DNA of 64,000 bases, taken from positions 62,001 to 126,000 of the forward strand of contig NZ_SHLX01000004.1 of the NCBI RefSeq assembly GCF_004764705.1. The letters run 5' to 3'. Shown here one piece after another: positions 52,851 through 61,125 of this stretch (its first letter is position 1; each line of letters starts with the position of its first letter). The DNA comes from Paenibacillus cymbidii (GTDB taxonomy: Bacteria > Bacillota > Bacilli > Paenibacillales > NBRC-103111). Both the position numbers and the translations under genes were made by a program. The notes below the pieces were generated by a model. That model had not been told where the DNA came from. It worked only from the letters and a program-made list of their open reading frames with translations, and did no database searches.

Positions 52851-53612
52851 TCATTCCGCGGCGACGATCAGCCTGATGTTTTTGTCCCGGATGAGGCGCA
52901 AGAACGGTTCTTCCGGCAGCTTGTCGGTTACGATCGTCGAGACGGCGTCCAGCTCGGCGATGCCGAACAGCTTGCGGCTGCCGGTAAACTTGCTGTGATC
53001 GGCCAGCACGATCGTTTCCGACGCCGACTCCATCATCCGCCTGCGCAGCGTCGCATCCAGCACGTTGTTGTCGCGCAGCCCTTCGGGTACGATCGATTTG
53101 GGGGCGATGAACGCTTTGCCGGCTTGCAGGCTCATCACGGTCTGCTCCGCCATCGGGCCGACGAACGATTGCGAATATGGGTTCAGCGTTCCGGGAATGC
53201 CGATCAGGGTGCCGGCTGCATACTGTTTGAATTGTTCGAACACCGGGATGGAGTTGCTGATGACGGTCAAATCAGCTTTGTCGCGGAGCTGCAGCGCCAA
53301 ATGCCACGTGGTCGAGCTGGCGTCGAGGAACAAGCTGTCTCCTTCTTCGATCAGCTCCATAGCGGCTTTGGCGATCGCGGTCTTCTTGTCGCTGAGCAAA
53401 TCTTTTAAATCCTGGAAGGGCACACTCGCCGATTCGTTCAACAGCGCTCCGCCAAAAGTGCGCTTGATTCTGCCCTCCTGCTCAAGCAGGCGCAAATCGG
53501 AACGAATGGTGACCTCAGATACTTTAAAGAGGCTGCTGAGCTCGGACACTTCCGCCGCCCCGCGTTCTGCTATCAACTCCACGATCCGTTTCTGCCGTTG
53601 TGCTGCATGCAT
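52851..53612 (-). CDS. DeoR-family transcriptional repressor
   Basis: A 253-residue regulator. The N-terminal DeoR helix-turn-helix (RQKRIVELIAERGAAEVSEL, then VSEVTIRSDLRLLEQEG) is followed by the DeoR sensor fold with DASSTTWHLALQL and VLADHSKFTGSRKLFG, which bind sugar phosphates in this family. AAGGAGG precedes the start on the minus strand. It is divergent from the SIS/DUF4838/kinase operon, and TTTCGAA repeats lie between. Resemblance to AgaR-type regulators fits amino-sugar control. Confidence 0.93.
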   Translation of the reverse strand: MHAAQRQKRIVELIAERGAAEVSELSSLFKVSEVTIRSDLRLLEQEGRIKRTFGGALLNESASVPFQDLKDLLSDKKTAIAKAAMELIEEGDSLFLDASSTTWHLALQLRDKADLTVISNSIPVFEQFKQYAAGTLIGIPGTLNPYSQSFVGPMAEQTVMSLQAGKAFIAPKSIVPEGLRDNNVLDATLRRRMMESASETIVLADHSKFTGSRKLFGIAELDAVSTIVTDKLPEEPFLRLIRDKNIRLIVAAE

Positions 53613-53702
53613 CGTATGCTGCTTCCTCCTTTTGCGTCTGAATGGTTGCCTTTCATAGTTCCGGACCGTCCGTCTGCTGCACGATCACTATACTGTTTTT
53701 TC

Positions 53703-53814
53703 TTTCGAATTTCAACCGTCATCGCTTTTATCTGCAAAATATCTTGACTATATTTTCGAATATTCGTTATATTGAAAGATATCGAAAGTAATTTTAGTTA
53801 CGACTATTTTCGAA
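53703..53814. promoter_or_regulatory. Promoter and repeated TTTCGAA sites between deoR-like gene and SIS operon
   Basis: TTGACT (53744-53749), an 18-base spacer and TATATT (53768-53773) form the promoter of the rightward operon. TTTCGAA occurs three times (53703-53709, 53754-53760, 53808-53814), 51 and 54 bases apart, and GAAAG-N5-GAAAG lies near 53774-53788. One site lies in the promoter spacer, one upstream and one downstream, a layout suited to repression by the divergent DeoR protein with looping. Confidence 0.75.
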
Positions 53815-53831
53815 AGTGGGTGAGTTGGTCT

Positions 53832-54599
53832 TTGCAAAACCAAAGCTCCGCCAAGTCCGCCGATCAGATTGCGCGTTATTTTGAGGCTATCAGCCGGCTC
53901 ATGAGCGAAGTGCTGCATAAGCAGAGAGGTGCGATGCACGAAGTTGCCGAACTGTTCGCCGCTGCCGTGGAACGCGGGAATACGATTTACATTACGGGCT
54001 GCAGCCACTCCAGCATATTCGCCCAGGAGGTATTCTACCGTGCGGGCGGTTTCATGCTGATGAATCCGCTGTTTCTGCCGGGAATGATGCTGGGGACGCC
54101 GCCGGTTACGCTGACGACCCGCTTCGAGCGGATCTCCGGCATTGCCGAAGCCGTCTTGTCCGAATCGCCGATTCGCGCAGACGATGTGCTGATCGTCGCC
54201 TCGGTGTCCGGGCGCAACGACGTGCCGGTCGAACTGGCCCTGCATGCGCGGGAGAAAGGCGTAAAGGTCGTGGCGCTGACGTCGACGATTTATTCGTCGC
54301 AAGTTCGCAGCCGCCACGCAAGCGGGCAAAGGCTGTTCGAATTGGCGGACCACGTGCTGGACATGATGTCTCCCCCGGGCGATGCGATGCTCGACATGGA
54401 AGGGCTCAAGGAGCGGACCGCCCCGTCATCGACGGTCATTGGCGTCGCCATGCTGCACGCCGTCATCTCGCAAGCCATACAGCTGTTGCTGGACCGGGGA
54501 GTGACCCCTCCCGTCTTTATGTCCGCCAATGTGGACGGAGCCGACGCTTTTAATCGCGACATGCTGGCGAAGTATAAAAACCATATCCATTACATGTAA
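53832..54599 (+). CDS. SIS-domain phosphosugar-binding protein (first of a pair)
   Basis: A 255-residue protein with one SIS domain. The phosphate-binding serines are in YITGCSHSS and VASVSGRNDVPVELA, followed by VVALTSTIYSSQVRSRHASG. The TTG start at 53832 has GGGTGAG 7 bases upstream; the earlier frame at 53772 overlaps the promoter -10. SIS proteins isomerise, deaminate or sense phosphorylated sugars. It shares RHASGQRLFE/QHPSGQRLYE with the next gene, so they are paralogues and may work as a heteromer. Confidence 0.85.
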   Translation: MQNQSSAKSADQIARYFEAISRLMSEVLHKQRGAMHEVAELFAAAVERGNTIYITGCSHSSIFAQEVFYRAGGFMLMNPLFLPGMMLGTPPVTLTTRFERISGIAEAVLSESPIRADDVLIVASVSGRNDVPVELALHAREKGVKVVALTSTIYSSQVRSRHASGQRLFELADHVLDMMSPPGDAMLDMEGLKERTAPSSTVIGVAMLHAVISQAIQLLLDRGVTPPVFMSANVDGADAFNRDMLAKYKNHIHYM

Positions 54600-54629
54600 T
54601 CAACCCCTAAACGAAAGGTTGGATCAACC

Positions 54630-55331
54630 ATGATCTCCCACAGACTGTTGTCCGTATACCGTGAATTGCTCGATACGATCGAACATAAGGAGCTTGGTAC
54701 GATTGACCGTCTGGCGAAAATAACGGCGGATTCCATCGCAAAAGGCGGTTCGGTTTATATTCACGACCGTGGCCATTTGCTGAGCCATGAGCTGTTTCTG
54801 CGCTCCGGCGGCCTTGCCTTGATCCGCCAGCTGTTTATGACGGTCGAAGCGGGGAGCGAGCCGGGCGGCGATCTCCTGCTGGCGGAGCGCACCATCGAAG
54901 AATCCGGACTAAAGGCCGGCGATATTCTCCTTCTCGGCTCCGTATCCGGCCGGGCGGCATCGGTGGTGGAAATGGCCATTCAGGCAAAAAAACGCGGCAT
55001 CGTCACGATCGCAATGACGGCGATGGACTATACGTCGCAAACGCCTTCGCAGCATCCAAGCGGCCAACGACTGTATGAAGCTTGCGAGCATGTCCTCGAC
55101 ATTCATACAATGAAGGGAGACGCTGCCCTTGAGGTGGAAGGCCTCGGCGAAAAAATCATGCCTACTTCCGGCTTCACCTCGGCTGTCGTCGGCTGGTGCT
55201 TCATCGCCCAAGTGATCGAGCACCTGCTTGCGCTTGGCATCGAACCGACCGTTTATCGCAGCGTCAGCATGCCGAACGGGGAAGAATTAGTGGAGAAAGC
55301 CAAAGCCCGCTTCCAGGAGTTGGGCTACTAA
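54630..55331 (+). CDS. SIS-domain phosphosugar-binding protein (second of a pair)
   Basis: A 233-residue SIS protein similar along its length to the preceding gene product. It has GGSVYIHDRGHLLSHELFLR, LLGSVSGRAASVVEMAIQA, MTAMDYTSQTPSQHPSGQRL and EVEGLGEKIMPTSG. In the first SIS motif an Asp-Arg-Gly-His replaces Gly-Cys-Ser-His-Ser, so its phosphate site is altered. The gap to the first gene is 30 bases with an AAAGG ribosome site. One active and one modified SIS subunit is a pattern seen in glucosamine-type isomerases, but the reaction here is not known. Confidence 0.83.
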   Translation: MISHRLLSVYRELLDTIEHKELGTIDRLAKITADSIAKGGSVYIHDRGHLLSHELFLRSGGLALIRQLFMTVEAGSEPGGDLLLAERTIEESGLKAGDILLLGSVSGRAASVVEMAIQAKKRGIVTIAMTAMDYTSQTPSQHPSGQRLYEACEHVLDIHTMKGDAALEVEGLGEKIMPTSGFTSAVVGWCFIAQVIEHLLALGIEPTVYRSVSMPNGEELVEKAKARFQELGY

Positions 55332-55361
55332 TCCGATCTGCAGGGGAAGGGGGATTGCACA

Positions 55362-57218
55362 ATGGAACAGGAGCGGGTGCTGCATTGCCTGGCCGATCAC
55401 GGCCGTTCCGATTGGCGAATCGTGGTGAGCCGCGGCGCCTCGCCGTCGGAAGTTTATGCGGCGGAGGAATTGCAGAAGTTTTTGGGCGAAATGAGCGGTG
55501 CCACGCTGCCGATCTGCGACGACGGAGAAGCGGAGGCGGCGCGCGAAATTCGGATCGGCTTCGGGACGCGGCTGCCGGATGGAGCCGAATGGCTCGCCGA
55601 AGCGAAAACGCTCGGGGACGAAGGGTTTCTCATCCGCACGAGCGAAACCGGGCTGCTCATTGCCGGCGGCCGACAGCGCGGCACGATGTACGGGGTATAC
55701 ACGTTCCTCGAGACGTATCTCGGCTGCCGCTGGTTCAGTTCGACGGTCAGCCGCATTCCCCGGCGCAGCCGCATCGAAATCGGAGCGATCGACGATCGGC
55801 AAGTGCCGGCGCTGGAATACCGCGAAGCGTATTCCTTCGATGCGCTGAAGCCGGAATGGGCGGCGCGCAACAAGTGCAACGGCCATTTTCCCCCGCTGGA
55901 CGAGAAGCGCGGCGGCCACAACGGTTATGTCGGCCCGTTCGTACACTCGTTCTACCAGCTCGTCCCGCCGGAGGAATATTTCGACGAGCATCCGGAGTAT
56001 TATGCGGAGGTGGACGGCGTCCGTCTGCGCGAGCATGCGCAGCTGTGCCTGTCCCACCCGGATGTGCTCGATATTTCGCTTCGCCGCATCCGCGAATGGG
56101 TCGCGGCGAATCCGGACGCCCGCATCGTGTCGGTCTCGCAGAACGATAGCCGCAATCCTTGCCAATGCGCCGCCTGCAGCACGGTCGACGCGGAGGAGGG
56201 CAATTACAGCGGCAGCCTGATCCGGTTCGTAAACCGGGTCGCCGAAGCGCTGGAAACAGACTACCCGCATCTTGCGGTAGACACGCTCGCGTATCAGTAT
56301 ACCCGCAAGGCGCCCAAGCTCGTCCGCCCGCGGCCGAACGTGATCGTGCGGCTGTGCAGCATCGAGTGCTGCTTCTCCCACCCGCTTGAACAGTGCGGCG
56401 AAAAAATGCTGCTGAAGCAAGATCCCGGCACCGGAGCGACGTTCGTGGAGGATTTGGCGGAATGGGGTCGCATCTGCAACCGGCTGTACGTGTGGGATTA
56501 CGTCACTAATTTTTCGAACTATTTGATGCCGTTTCCGAATCTGCACGTGCTGCAGCCGAATATGCGGATGTTCGTTCGCAACAATGTAAAAGGCTTGTTC
56601 GAGCAAGGCGACAACGCTCCAGGAGGCGGCGGCGAGTTTGCCGAGCTGCGCCATTACGTCATCGCCAAGCTGCTGTGGAATCCCGAGGCGGATGTCAACT
56701 TGCTGATCGACGAGTTCCTCGCCGGTTATTACGGAAGAGGCGGGTTCCATCTGCGCCGGTTTATCGACGCGCTTGCCGGCAAAGTCATGGAACGGGACGA
56801 GAGCGGGAATCTTTGCCATCATGCCAGCATCTATGACCGCGTGGACAACGATTATTTGACGCCGGACATCATCGAGTTGGCCGACCGCTGCTACGACCAG
56901 GCTGAAGCGCTTGCCGACGATGAAGCGACGCTGCAGCGCCTGCGCGCTTCGCGGCTTTCGATCCGCTACGCGAAGCTTGCGGTCATGCCGCTCGATACGC
57001 CGGGCCGCGCCGAACGGATCGACCGGTTCCGCGACGATGTGATCGCATGCGGCATCACGGAAATCAGCGAAGGGCGGCAGCTTTCCAAACCGATCGAGGA
57101 GCTGCGCCAAGGGATTCATTTCAGCCATTTTGCAAGATATGAAGGCGGATCAAGCCCGTTAGAGGCGGAAAATGAATATTTGCAGCGGCAGCGGCAGAAG
57201 GCAGCGGAACAACAATAG
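55362..57218 (+). CDS. DUF4838-domain protein, GH20/glucuronidase-like fold
   Basis: A 618-residue protein without a signal peptide. The N-terminal domain (SPSEVYAAEELQKFLGEMSG, RGTMYGVYTFLETYLGCRWF) is the alpha/beta domain shared with hexosaminidases and alpha-glucuronidases. A TIM-barrel-like region follows (SVSQNDSRNPCQCAACS, DTLAYQYTRKAPKLVRP, LYVWDYVTNFSNYLMPFPNL). CQCAACSTVDAEEG is characteristic of DUF4838 proteins. Activity is uncharacterised. Its place between SIS proteins and an amino-sugar kinase suggests it releases an amino sugar or uronic acid from an imported oligosaccharide. Confidence 0.78.
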   Translation: MEQERVLHCLADHGRSDWRIVVSRGASPSEVYAAEELQKFLGEMSGATLPICDDGEAEAAREIRIGFGTRLPDGAEWLAEAKTLGDEGFLIRTSETGLLIAGGRQRGTMYGVYTFLETYLGCRWFSSTVSRIPRRSRIEIGAIDDRQVPALEYREAYSFDALKPEWAARNKCNGHFPPLDEKRGGHNGYVGPFVHSFYQLVPPEEYFDEHPEYYAEVDGVRLREHAQLCLSHPDVLDISLRRIREWVAANPDARIVSVSQNDSRNPCQCAACSTVDAEEGNYSGSLIRFVNRVAEALETDYPHLAVDTLAYQYTRKAPKLVRPRPNVIVRLCSIECCFSHPLEQCGEKMLLKQDPGTGATFVEDLAEWGRICNRLYVWDYVTNFSNYLMPFPNLHVLQPNMRMFVRNNVKGLFEQGDNAPGGGGEFAELRHYVIAKLLWNPEADVNLLIDEFLAGYYGRGGFHLRRFIDALAGKVMERDESGNLCHHASIYDRVDNDYLTPDIIELADRCYDQAEALADDEATLQRLRASRLSIRYAKLAVMPLDTPGRAERIDRFRDDVIACGITEISEGRQLSKPIEELRQGIHFSHFARYEGGSSPLEAENEYLQRQRQKAAEQQ

Positions 57219-57270
57219 CGGGGCAGAGCGATAATGGCAAGCAGGAGCACAGAGGAAGGAGGGATGATCG

Positions 57271-58296
57271 ATGGGGCTTCGACTTGGCATCGACAGCGGC
57301 GGTACCAAAACGTGGGCGGTTCTGTTCGATGACGAGTATCGTTTGCTCGGCACAGGCGCCGGCGGCGGGGCGAACGAAAATTTCGAATCGGCCGGCACGA
57401 TTGCCGTTTCGATCCGTCAATGTCTGGACAGCTGCTTGCAAGGTTATTCCGGCGCTACATTGGATACCGTGTACATTACGGCGCTCGTTTCGACCGATGT
57501 GCTTACGGGCATCATCAAGGAAACTTGCACGGTTCGTCGAGTAGAACGGCTGAGCGAAGGGGAGGCCTGCCTTCTCGCCGGCGCGCAGAAACAGCGCGGC
57601 TTCGTGGCACTGGCTGGAACCGGGGCGACCTTGTTCGCCCTGGACCGCGGGCTGAGGCGCGCAGCAGGCGGCTGGGGCAGCTGGATCGGCGATGAAGGCA
57701 GCGGCTATTATGTCGGGCAAAGGGGCATTGCCGCGGCGATCCGACAGGTGGAGGGACGTGGTCCGGCAACCGCCGTTACCGGGCTGATTCAGGAGCATTT
57801 TGGACTGGCGGCGCTGTGGGACATCGTTCCGATCCTGTATGCAAACTCTTCTCCCCGCAGCATCATTTCGTCGGTAGCCAAATTGGTGGCGCAAGCCGCC
57901 AAGGAAGGCGACGCGGCAGCCGCAGGCATCCTGCGCGACGCCGGAACGGAAATGGCCGCGCAAATGCTTGCGTTGATGAACCGGGAGCCGGAAATGAAAG
58001 GCGAAACGATTTCGCTCGCAGGAAGCGTATGGAAAAGCGGGCGTATGATGTTCGACAGCTTCTGCGCCGCGATCCGCGAGCGGGAGCCGGACGCGGACAT
58101 TCGGCTGCCGCTGTTCGAGCCGGTGATTGGCGGCGTCATCGCAGCGGCGCTGGAGGCGCAAGCCGCGGCAGGCGGAGGGGCGGCGGAGACCGGAGCTGCG
58201 AACGAAGACGCTGCGCTGAACGACGATACGTTGCGTACGATCGCCGAACAGTTCGATCGGTACCGGTATCGTGTCGATTGGAACGGAACGTTATAG
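57271..58296 (+). CDS. N-acetylglucosamine kinase-like ATPase (BadF/BadG family)
   Basis: A 341-residue ASKHA-fold kinase. The phosphate 1 motif is GIDSGGTKTWAVL (6-18), the phosphate 2 motif is VALAGTGATLFAL, and GGWGSWIGDEGSGYYVGQRG is the signature of bacterial and eukaryotic GlcNAc kinases. LAGSVWKSG is the adenosine motif. It ends in an Ala/Gly-rich stretch and a ~35-residue tail not usual for the family. It is last in the DeoR-controlled operon and would phosphorylate the amino sugar freed by the DUF4838 protein to feed the SIS proteins. Confidence 0.88.
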   Translation: MGLRLGIDSGGTKTWAVLFDDEYRLLGTGAGGGANENFESAGTIAVSIRQCLDSCLQGYSGATLDTVYITALVSTDVLTGIIKETCTVRRVERLSEGEACLLAGAQKQRGFVALAGTGATLFALDRGLRRAAGGWGSWIGDEGSGYYVGQRGIAAAIRQVEGRGPATAVTGLIQEHFGLAALWDIVPILYANSSPRSIISSVAKLVAQAAKEGDAAAAGILRDAGTEMAAQMLALMNREPEMKGETISLAGSVWKSGRMMFDSFCAAIREREPDADIRLPLFEPVIGGVIAAALEAQAAAGGGAAETGAANEDAALNDDTLRTIAEQFDRYRYRVDWNGTL

Positions 58297-58324
58297 GCAG
58301 TATTGTAAATCATGATTAAGTCAG

Positions 58325-58357
58325 GGCCTTCCTTTGCTGGATGGCCTTTTTTTTTTT
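58325..58357 (+). terminator. Rho-independent terminator after the kinase gene
   Basis: GGCCTTCC (58325-58332) pairs with GGATGGCC (58339-58346) with one mismatch and is followed by eleven T. Confidence 0.9.
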
Positions 58358-58364
58358 GCGGATA

Positions 58365-58570
58365 ACGAAAATAGCCAATGAAAAATGGCTTATTCGCTCG
58401 ATTTGTCCTGCTTCGTCGGAAATAACCAGTGAAAACATGGCTTATTTGCTCCGCCTGACCCCCAAATCAGACCATTTAGCCGAAATAGCCAGTGATTTCA
58501 CTGGGTATTTTGGAGAGGATGGCCGCTTTTAGCCAAATAGGCAATAAAACATGGCCTATTACGCTCGCAC
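58365..58570. repeat. Four-hairpin dispersed element, copy 2
   Basis: H1 is AATAGCCA/TGGCTTATT (58370-58394). H2 is AATAACCA/TGGCTTATT (58421-58446), imperfect. H3 is AATAGCCAGTGA/TCACTGGGTATT (58484-58509), one mismatch. H4 is AATAGGC/GCCTATT (58536-58560). Centres are about 51.5, 63 and 51.5 bases apart, matching copy 1 at 43833-44030. With the terminator before it, it fills most of the 341-base gap between the kinase and AraC genes. Confidence 0.85.
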
Positions 58571-58637
58571 AATAGAGTTGTTGTACAATAACGATGATGG
58601 TTTGTTTACTCATCACGACGGAATTGAGGTAACCCAA

Positions 58638-59576
58638 GTGAATAATGATTACAGAGACCGTATGCAGACGGTTCTTGATTTTATCGAAAAAAACATCGAT
58701 CAACAATTAAATCTCGGGATGTTGGCAGGCATTTCTCATTTTTCCAAGTTTCATTTTTCCAGAGTTTTCTTGGCGATTTTAAATAAAAGTCCGATGACCT
58801 ATTTAACGGAAAGGCGTTTGTATCACTCGGTGAATTACCTTAAAACTACCAATAAAACGATACTTGAAATCTCAACGCTCTGCGGGTTCAGTTCGATCTC
58901 CAATTTCAATGCTTCTTTCAAAAGGCTATATCAAACGACTCCAAGCAAGATGAGGAAGGAAATGCAAGAACATAGCAATAACCAGCTATTGTCCGGCAAT
59001 AATCCTGAAGATATCCCACCTTCTATAAAATATGATGTTGGTATCAATACCAACAAAAATAATTTTCTAAGGAGAGTGTGGGAAATGAACATTGAGCTAA
59101 AAGAACTTCCCGATTACGAGGTCGCATTCGTAAGACATACGGGGAGTTATTTGGAAACGCATCAAGCCTGGGCAACACTTGGCATATGGGCTGAGAAAAA
59201 CAATTTATTTCCACCGACGCAATATTTCATAGGAATCTCGTTGGACGACCCAAATGTAACCGACGAAAACATTTGCAGATATGATGCTTGCGTAACGCTT
59301 CCTGCGAATTTTTCCCCAAAAGCCGATACTGGCATAGCATTCAAAACGTTGCCGGGTGGTCTGTATGCCTTATACAAGTTTTATGATACGATCGATAAGT
59401 TCGCCATTGCTTATCAAAGCATTTACGGTCAATGGTTGCCCAACAGTGATTATGAACCGGATGATCGACATGCCCTCGAGTTTTGCATGAACAACCCCGC
59501 CACTGATCTTGCAGGCAAGGCAAAAGTAGACCTGTACATTCCCATTAAAAAGTTGTCCGAAGTTCACACGACTTAA
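58638..59576 (+). CDS. AraC-family regulator with GyrI-like effector-binding domain
   Basis: A 312-residue regulator. An N-terminal AraC double helix-turn-helix (LNLGMLAGISHFSKFHFSRV, ILEISTLCGFSSISNFNASF) is joined to a GyrI-like small-molecule-binding domain from about residue 155 (NIELKELPDYEVAFVRHTGSY, GLYALYKFYDTIDKF, DLYIPIKKL). The GTG at 58638 has GAGGT 7 bases upstream; a longer frame from 58551 would run into the repeat element. Its base composition is visibly more AT-rich than all neighbours, which suggests recent acquisition. Its targets are unknown. Confidence 0.85.
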   Translation: MNNDYRDRMQTVLDFIEKNIDQQLNLGMLAGISHFSKFHFSRVFLAILNKSPMTYLTERRLYHSVNYLKTTNKTILEISTLCGFSSISNFNASFKRLYQTTPSKMRKEMQEHSNNQLLSGNNPEDIPPSIKYDVGINTNKNNFLRRVWEMNIELKELPDYEVAFVRHTGSYLETHQAWATLGIWAEKNNLFPPTQYFIGISLDDPNVTDENICRYDACVTLPANFSPKADTGIAFKTLPGGLYALYKFYDTIDKFAIAYQSIYGQWLPNSDYEPDDRHALEFCMNNPATDLAGKAKVDLYIPIKKLSEVHTT

Positions 59577-59674
59577 GTTGCGGCGGCTCCTGAAAAGGCA
59601 CGGATTGTTTTAGCGGAGGTTTGGCGCACGGACGCCCATGAAGCACCGTGCGCCACCGCCTATCATTAACACCA

Positions 59675-60517
59675 TTAATCTTTAAAATAATGGCCTTGCT
59701 CCAGGTCCGCGATCAGACCGGGCTGCGCAGGGCGCCAGTCCAGCAATTCCTGCGTATGTGTCCCCGACCCTGGCATCAGGCTCGGAATATCGAGCCCCGC
59801 AATGGGGACGTCCAAACCGAAGTGGGCGTCCGCTTCTTCGCGCGAAAGACCGACCAGCGGCACGTCCAGATGCCGGGCGATGACGCCGGCGATGTCTCGG
59901 AACGGCACCCCTTCTTCGGCGCGGCCAAACAACCAGGATCCGGCCGGCGCTTTCTCCAGCGCGAGGCGGTAGAGGCGCGCGGCGTCAAGCCGATGCACGG
60001 CCGGCCATCGATTGGACCCGTCACCCACATAGGCGGAAACGCCTTTGGCGCGGGCGAGGCGGATCAATCGCGGCACGAACGCCTTGTCTCCTTCGCCGTG
60101 AACGGACGGAGATAACGATACAACCGCTGACCGCACTCCGCGCTCGGCCAGTGCGATGGCCGCGTTGTTCGACGCCTCGCCGTTAAAGTGCGCGGTAATG
60201 GCAAACGGTTTGCCCGTCCCTTCCAAAGCAGCCCCAATCGTTTCGACGACACGCAGGTCGGTTTGCAGCGCTTCGGCAAATTGCGAAAAATCGGGTGTAA
60301 ACGCCAAATGAATGACCCCGTCCGCAGTTGCGGCGCCATGGCCGAGGGTGTCAAGGTCGTCCAGCACTCCGCGCAGCGCCTCGGCCCCGGCCTCCTTCAG
60401 CAGCGCCGCGCCATGGTCCGTACGGGCCAGACCAACGACTTGATGTCCGGCGCCGATCAACTCGCGAACGACGGCGGAACCGACATAACCTGTCGCTCCT
60501 GTCACGAAAACTCGCAT
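59675..60517 (-). CDS. NAD-dependent epimerase/SDR-type NAD(P)-binding protein
   Basis: A 280-residue extended SDR-like protein. The Rossmann start VFVTGATGYVGSAVVREL carries GxxGxxG, VIHLAFT follows, and the middle SPSVHGEGDKAFVPRLIRLA and SNRWPAVHRLDAARLYRLAL lines are typical of Paenibacillus NAD-dependent epimerases. A canonical YxxxK pair is not evident, since the Tyr is replaced by the SVHGEG stretch, so it may be an atypical reductase. The ATG at 60517 has GAGGAGAG upstream. It is divergent from a MerR gene. Confidence 0.85.
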   Translation of the reverse strand: MRVFVTGATGYVGSAVVRELIGAGHQVVGLARTDHGAALLKEAGAEALRGVLDDLDTLGHGAATADGVIHLAFTPDFSQFAEALQTDLRVVETIGAALEGTGKPFAITAHFNGEASNNAAIALAERGVRSAVVSLSPSVHGEGDKAFVPRLIRLARAKGVSAYVGDGSNRWPAVHRLDAARLYRLALEKAPAGSWLFGRAEEGVPFRDIAGVIARHLDVPLVGLSREEADAHFGLDVPIAGLDIPSLMPGSGTHTQELLDWRPAQPGLIADLEQGHYFKD

Positions 60518-60569
60518 TGGCAATCTCTCCTCGTAAAATGGTTGATGACTTGATAATGGGAGTATAAAC

Positions 60570-60587
60570 TATAAAGTAAACTCTAAG
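60570..60587. promoter_or_regulatory. Candidate MerR-type dyad between divergent SDR and MerR genes
   Basis: TATAAAGT (60570-60577), AA, then ACTCTAAG (60580-60587) form an imperfect dyad of the CTTAGAGT-NN-ACTCTAAG type bound by MerR regulators of this class. It sits centrally between the divergent genes. Confidence 0.45.
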
Positions 60588-60613
60588 GATAGTCCCGAAG
60601 GAGAGAAAGGTTG

Positions 60614-61030
60614 ATGAAAATTCAGGAACTGGCTGAAAAGGCGGGGTTGACGCCCCACACGATCCGTTTTTACGAAAAGGAAGGGTTGTTGGACAGCCGG
60701 CATGTGCGGCGAGAGGAAAACAACTATCGGGCATATTCCGAGGAAGCGATCGAACGGCTGAAACTTGTCAAGAAGTTTCAGGGCATCGGTTGTTCGATTG
60801 CAGAGTTGAAGGAAGTTTTGCAGGATCACGACACCGGGACGCGCACCCATGAGCAAATCATCGAATGGATCCGCAACAAGATGAGCGAAATCGAACGGAA
60901 GAAGGAAGAATACGATCAGATGCTGCAAACGCTGAACATGATGCTGGAATACCGGAAGGCACTGACGAACGATCCGCAAAAAGCGCACGCGATGATGACG
61001 GCCTGGCAATCCCAATCCACCACGCCTTAA
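60614..61030 (+). CDS. MerR-family transcriptional regulator
   Basis: A 138-residue regulator. The MerR winged helix is KIQELAEKAGLTPHTIRFYE with the wing NNYRAYSEEAIERLKLV. A dimerisation coiled coil follows at about 80-120 (EWIRNKMSEIERKKEEYDQM) and no metal-binding cysteine is present. AAGGAG lies 9 bases before the ATG. It is divergent from the SDR gene and likely controls it, as in the aldehyde/AdhR-like group of MerR proteins. Confidence 0.9.
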   Translation: MKIQELAEKAGLTPHTIRFYEKEGLLDSRHVRREENNYRAYSEEAIERLKLVKKFQGIGCSIAELKEVLQDHDTGTRTHEQIIEWIRNKMSEIERKKEEYDQMLQTLNMMLEYRKALTNDPQKAHAMMTAWQSQSTTP

Positions 61031-61059
61031 CCATTCTAAACACAAAGGCGGGTCCTGCA

Positions 61060-61088
61060 TTGGTTTCCCGCCAGGCTTGCATTATAAT
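61060..61088 (+). promoter_or_regulatory. Sigma-A promoter of the phosphatase gene
   Basis: TTGGTT (61060-61065), a 17-base spacer and a perfect TATAAT (61083-61088) lie 37 bases before the chosen start at 61126. Confidence 0.75.
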
Positions 61089-61125
61089 GGATATCAAATT
61101 CACCGAAGGATGGAGCAGATCAATC

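Noticed and set aside
53772-53831. Longer start of the first SIS protein at 53772
   Set aside because: That codon overlaps the -10 box of the operon promoter; TTG 53832 has a proper ribosome site.
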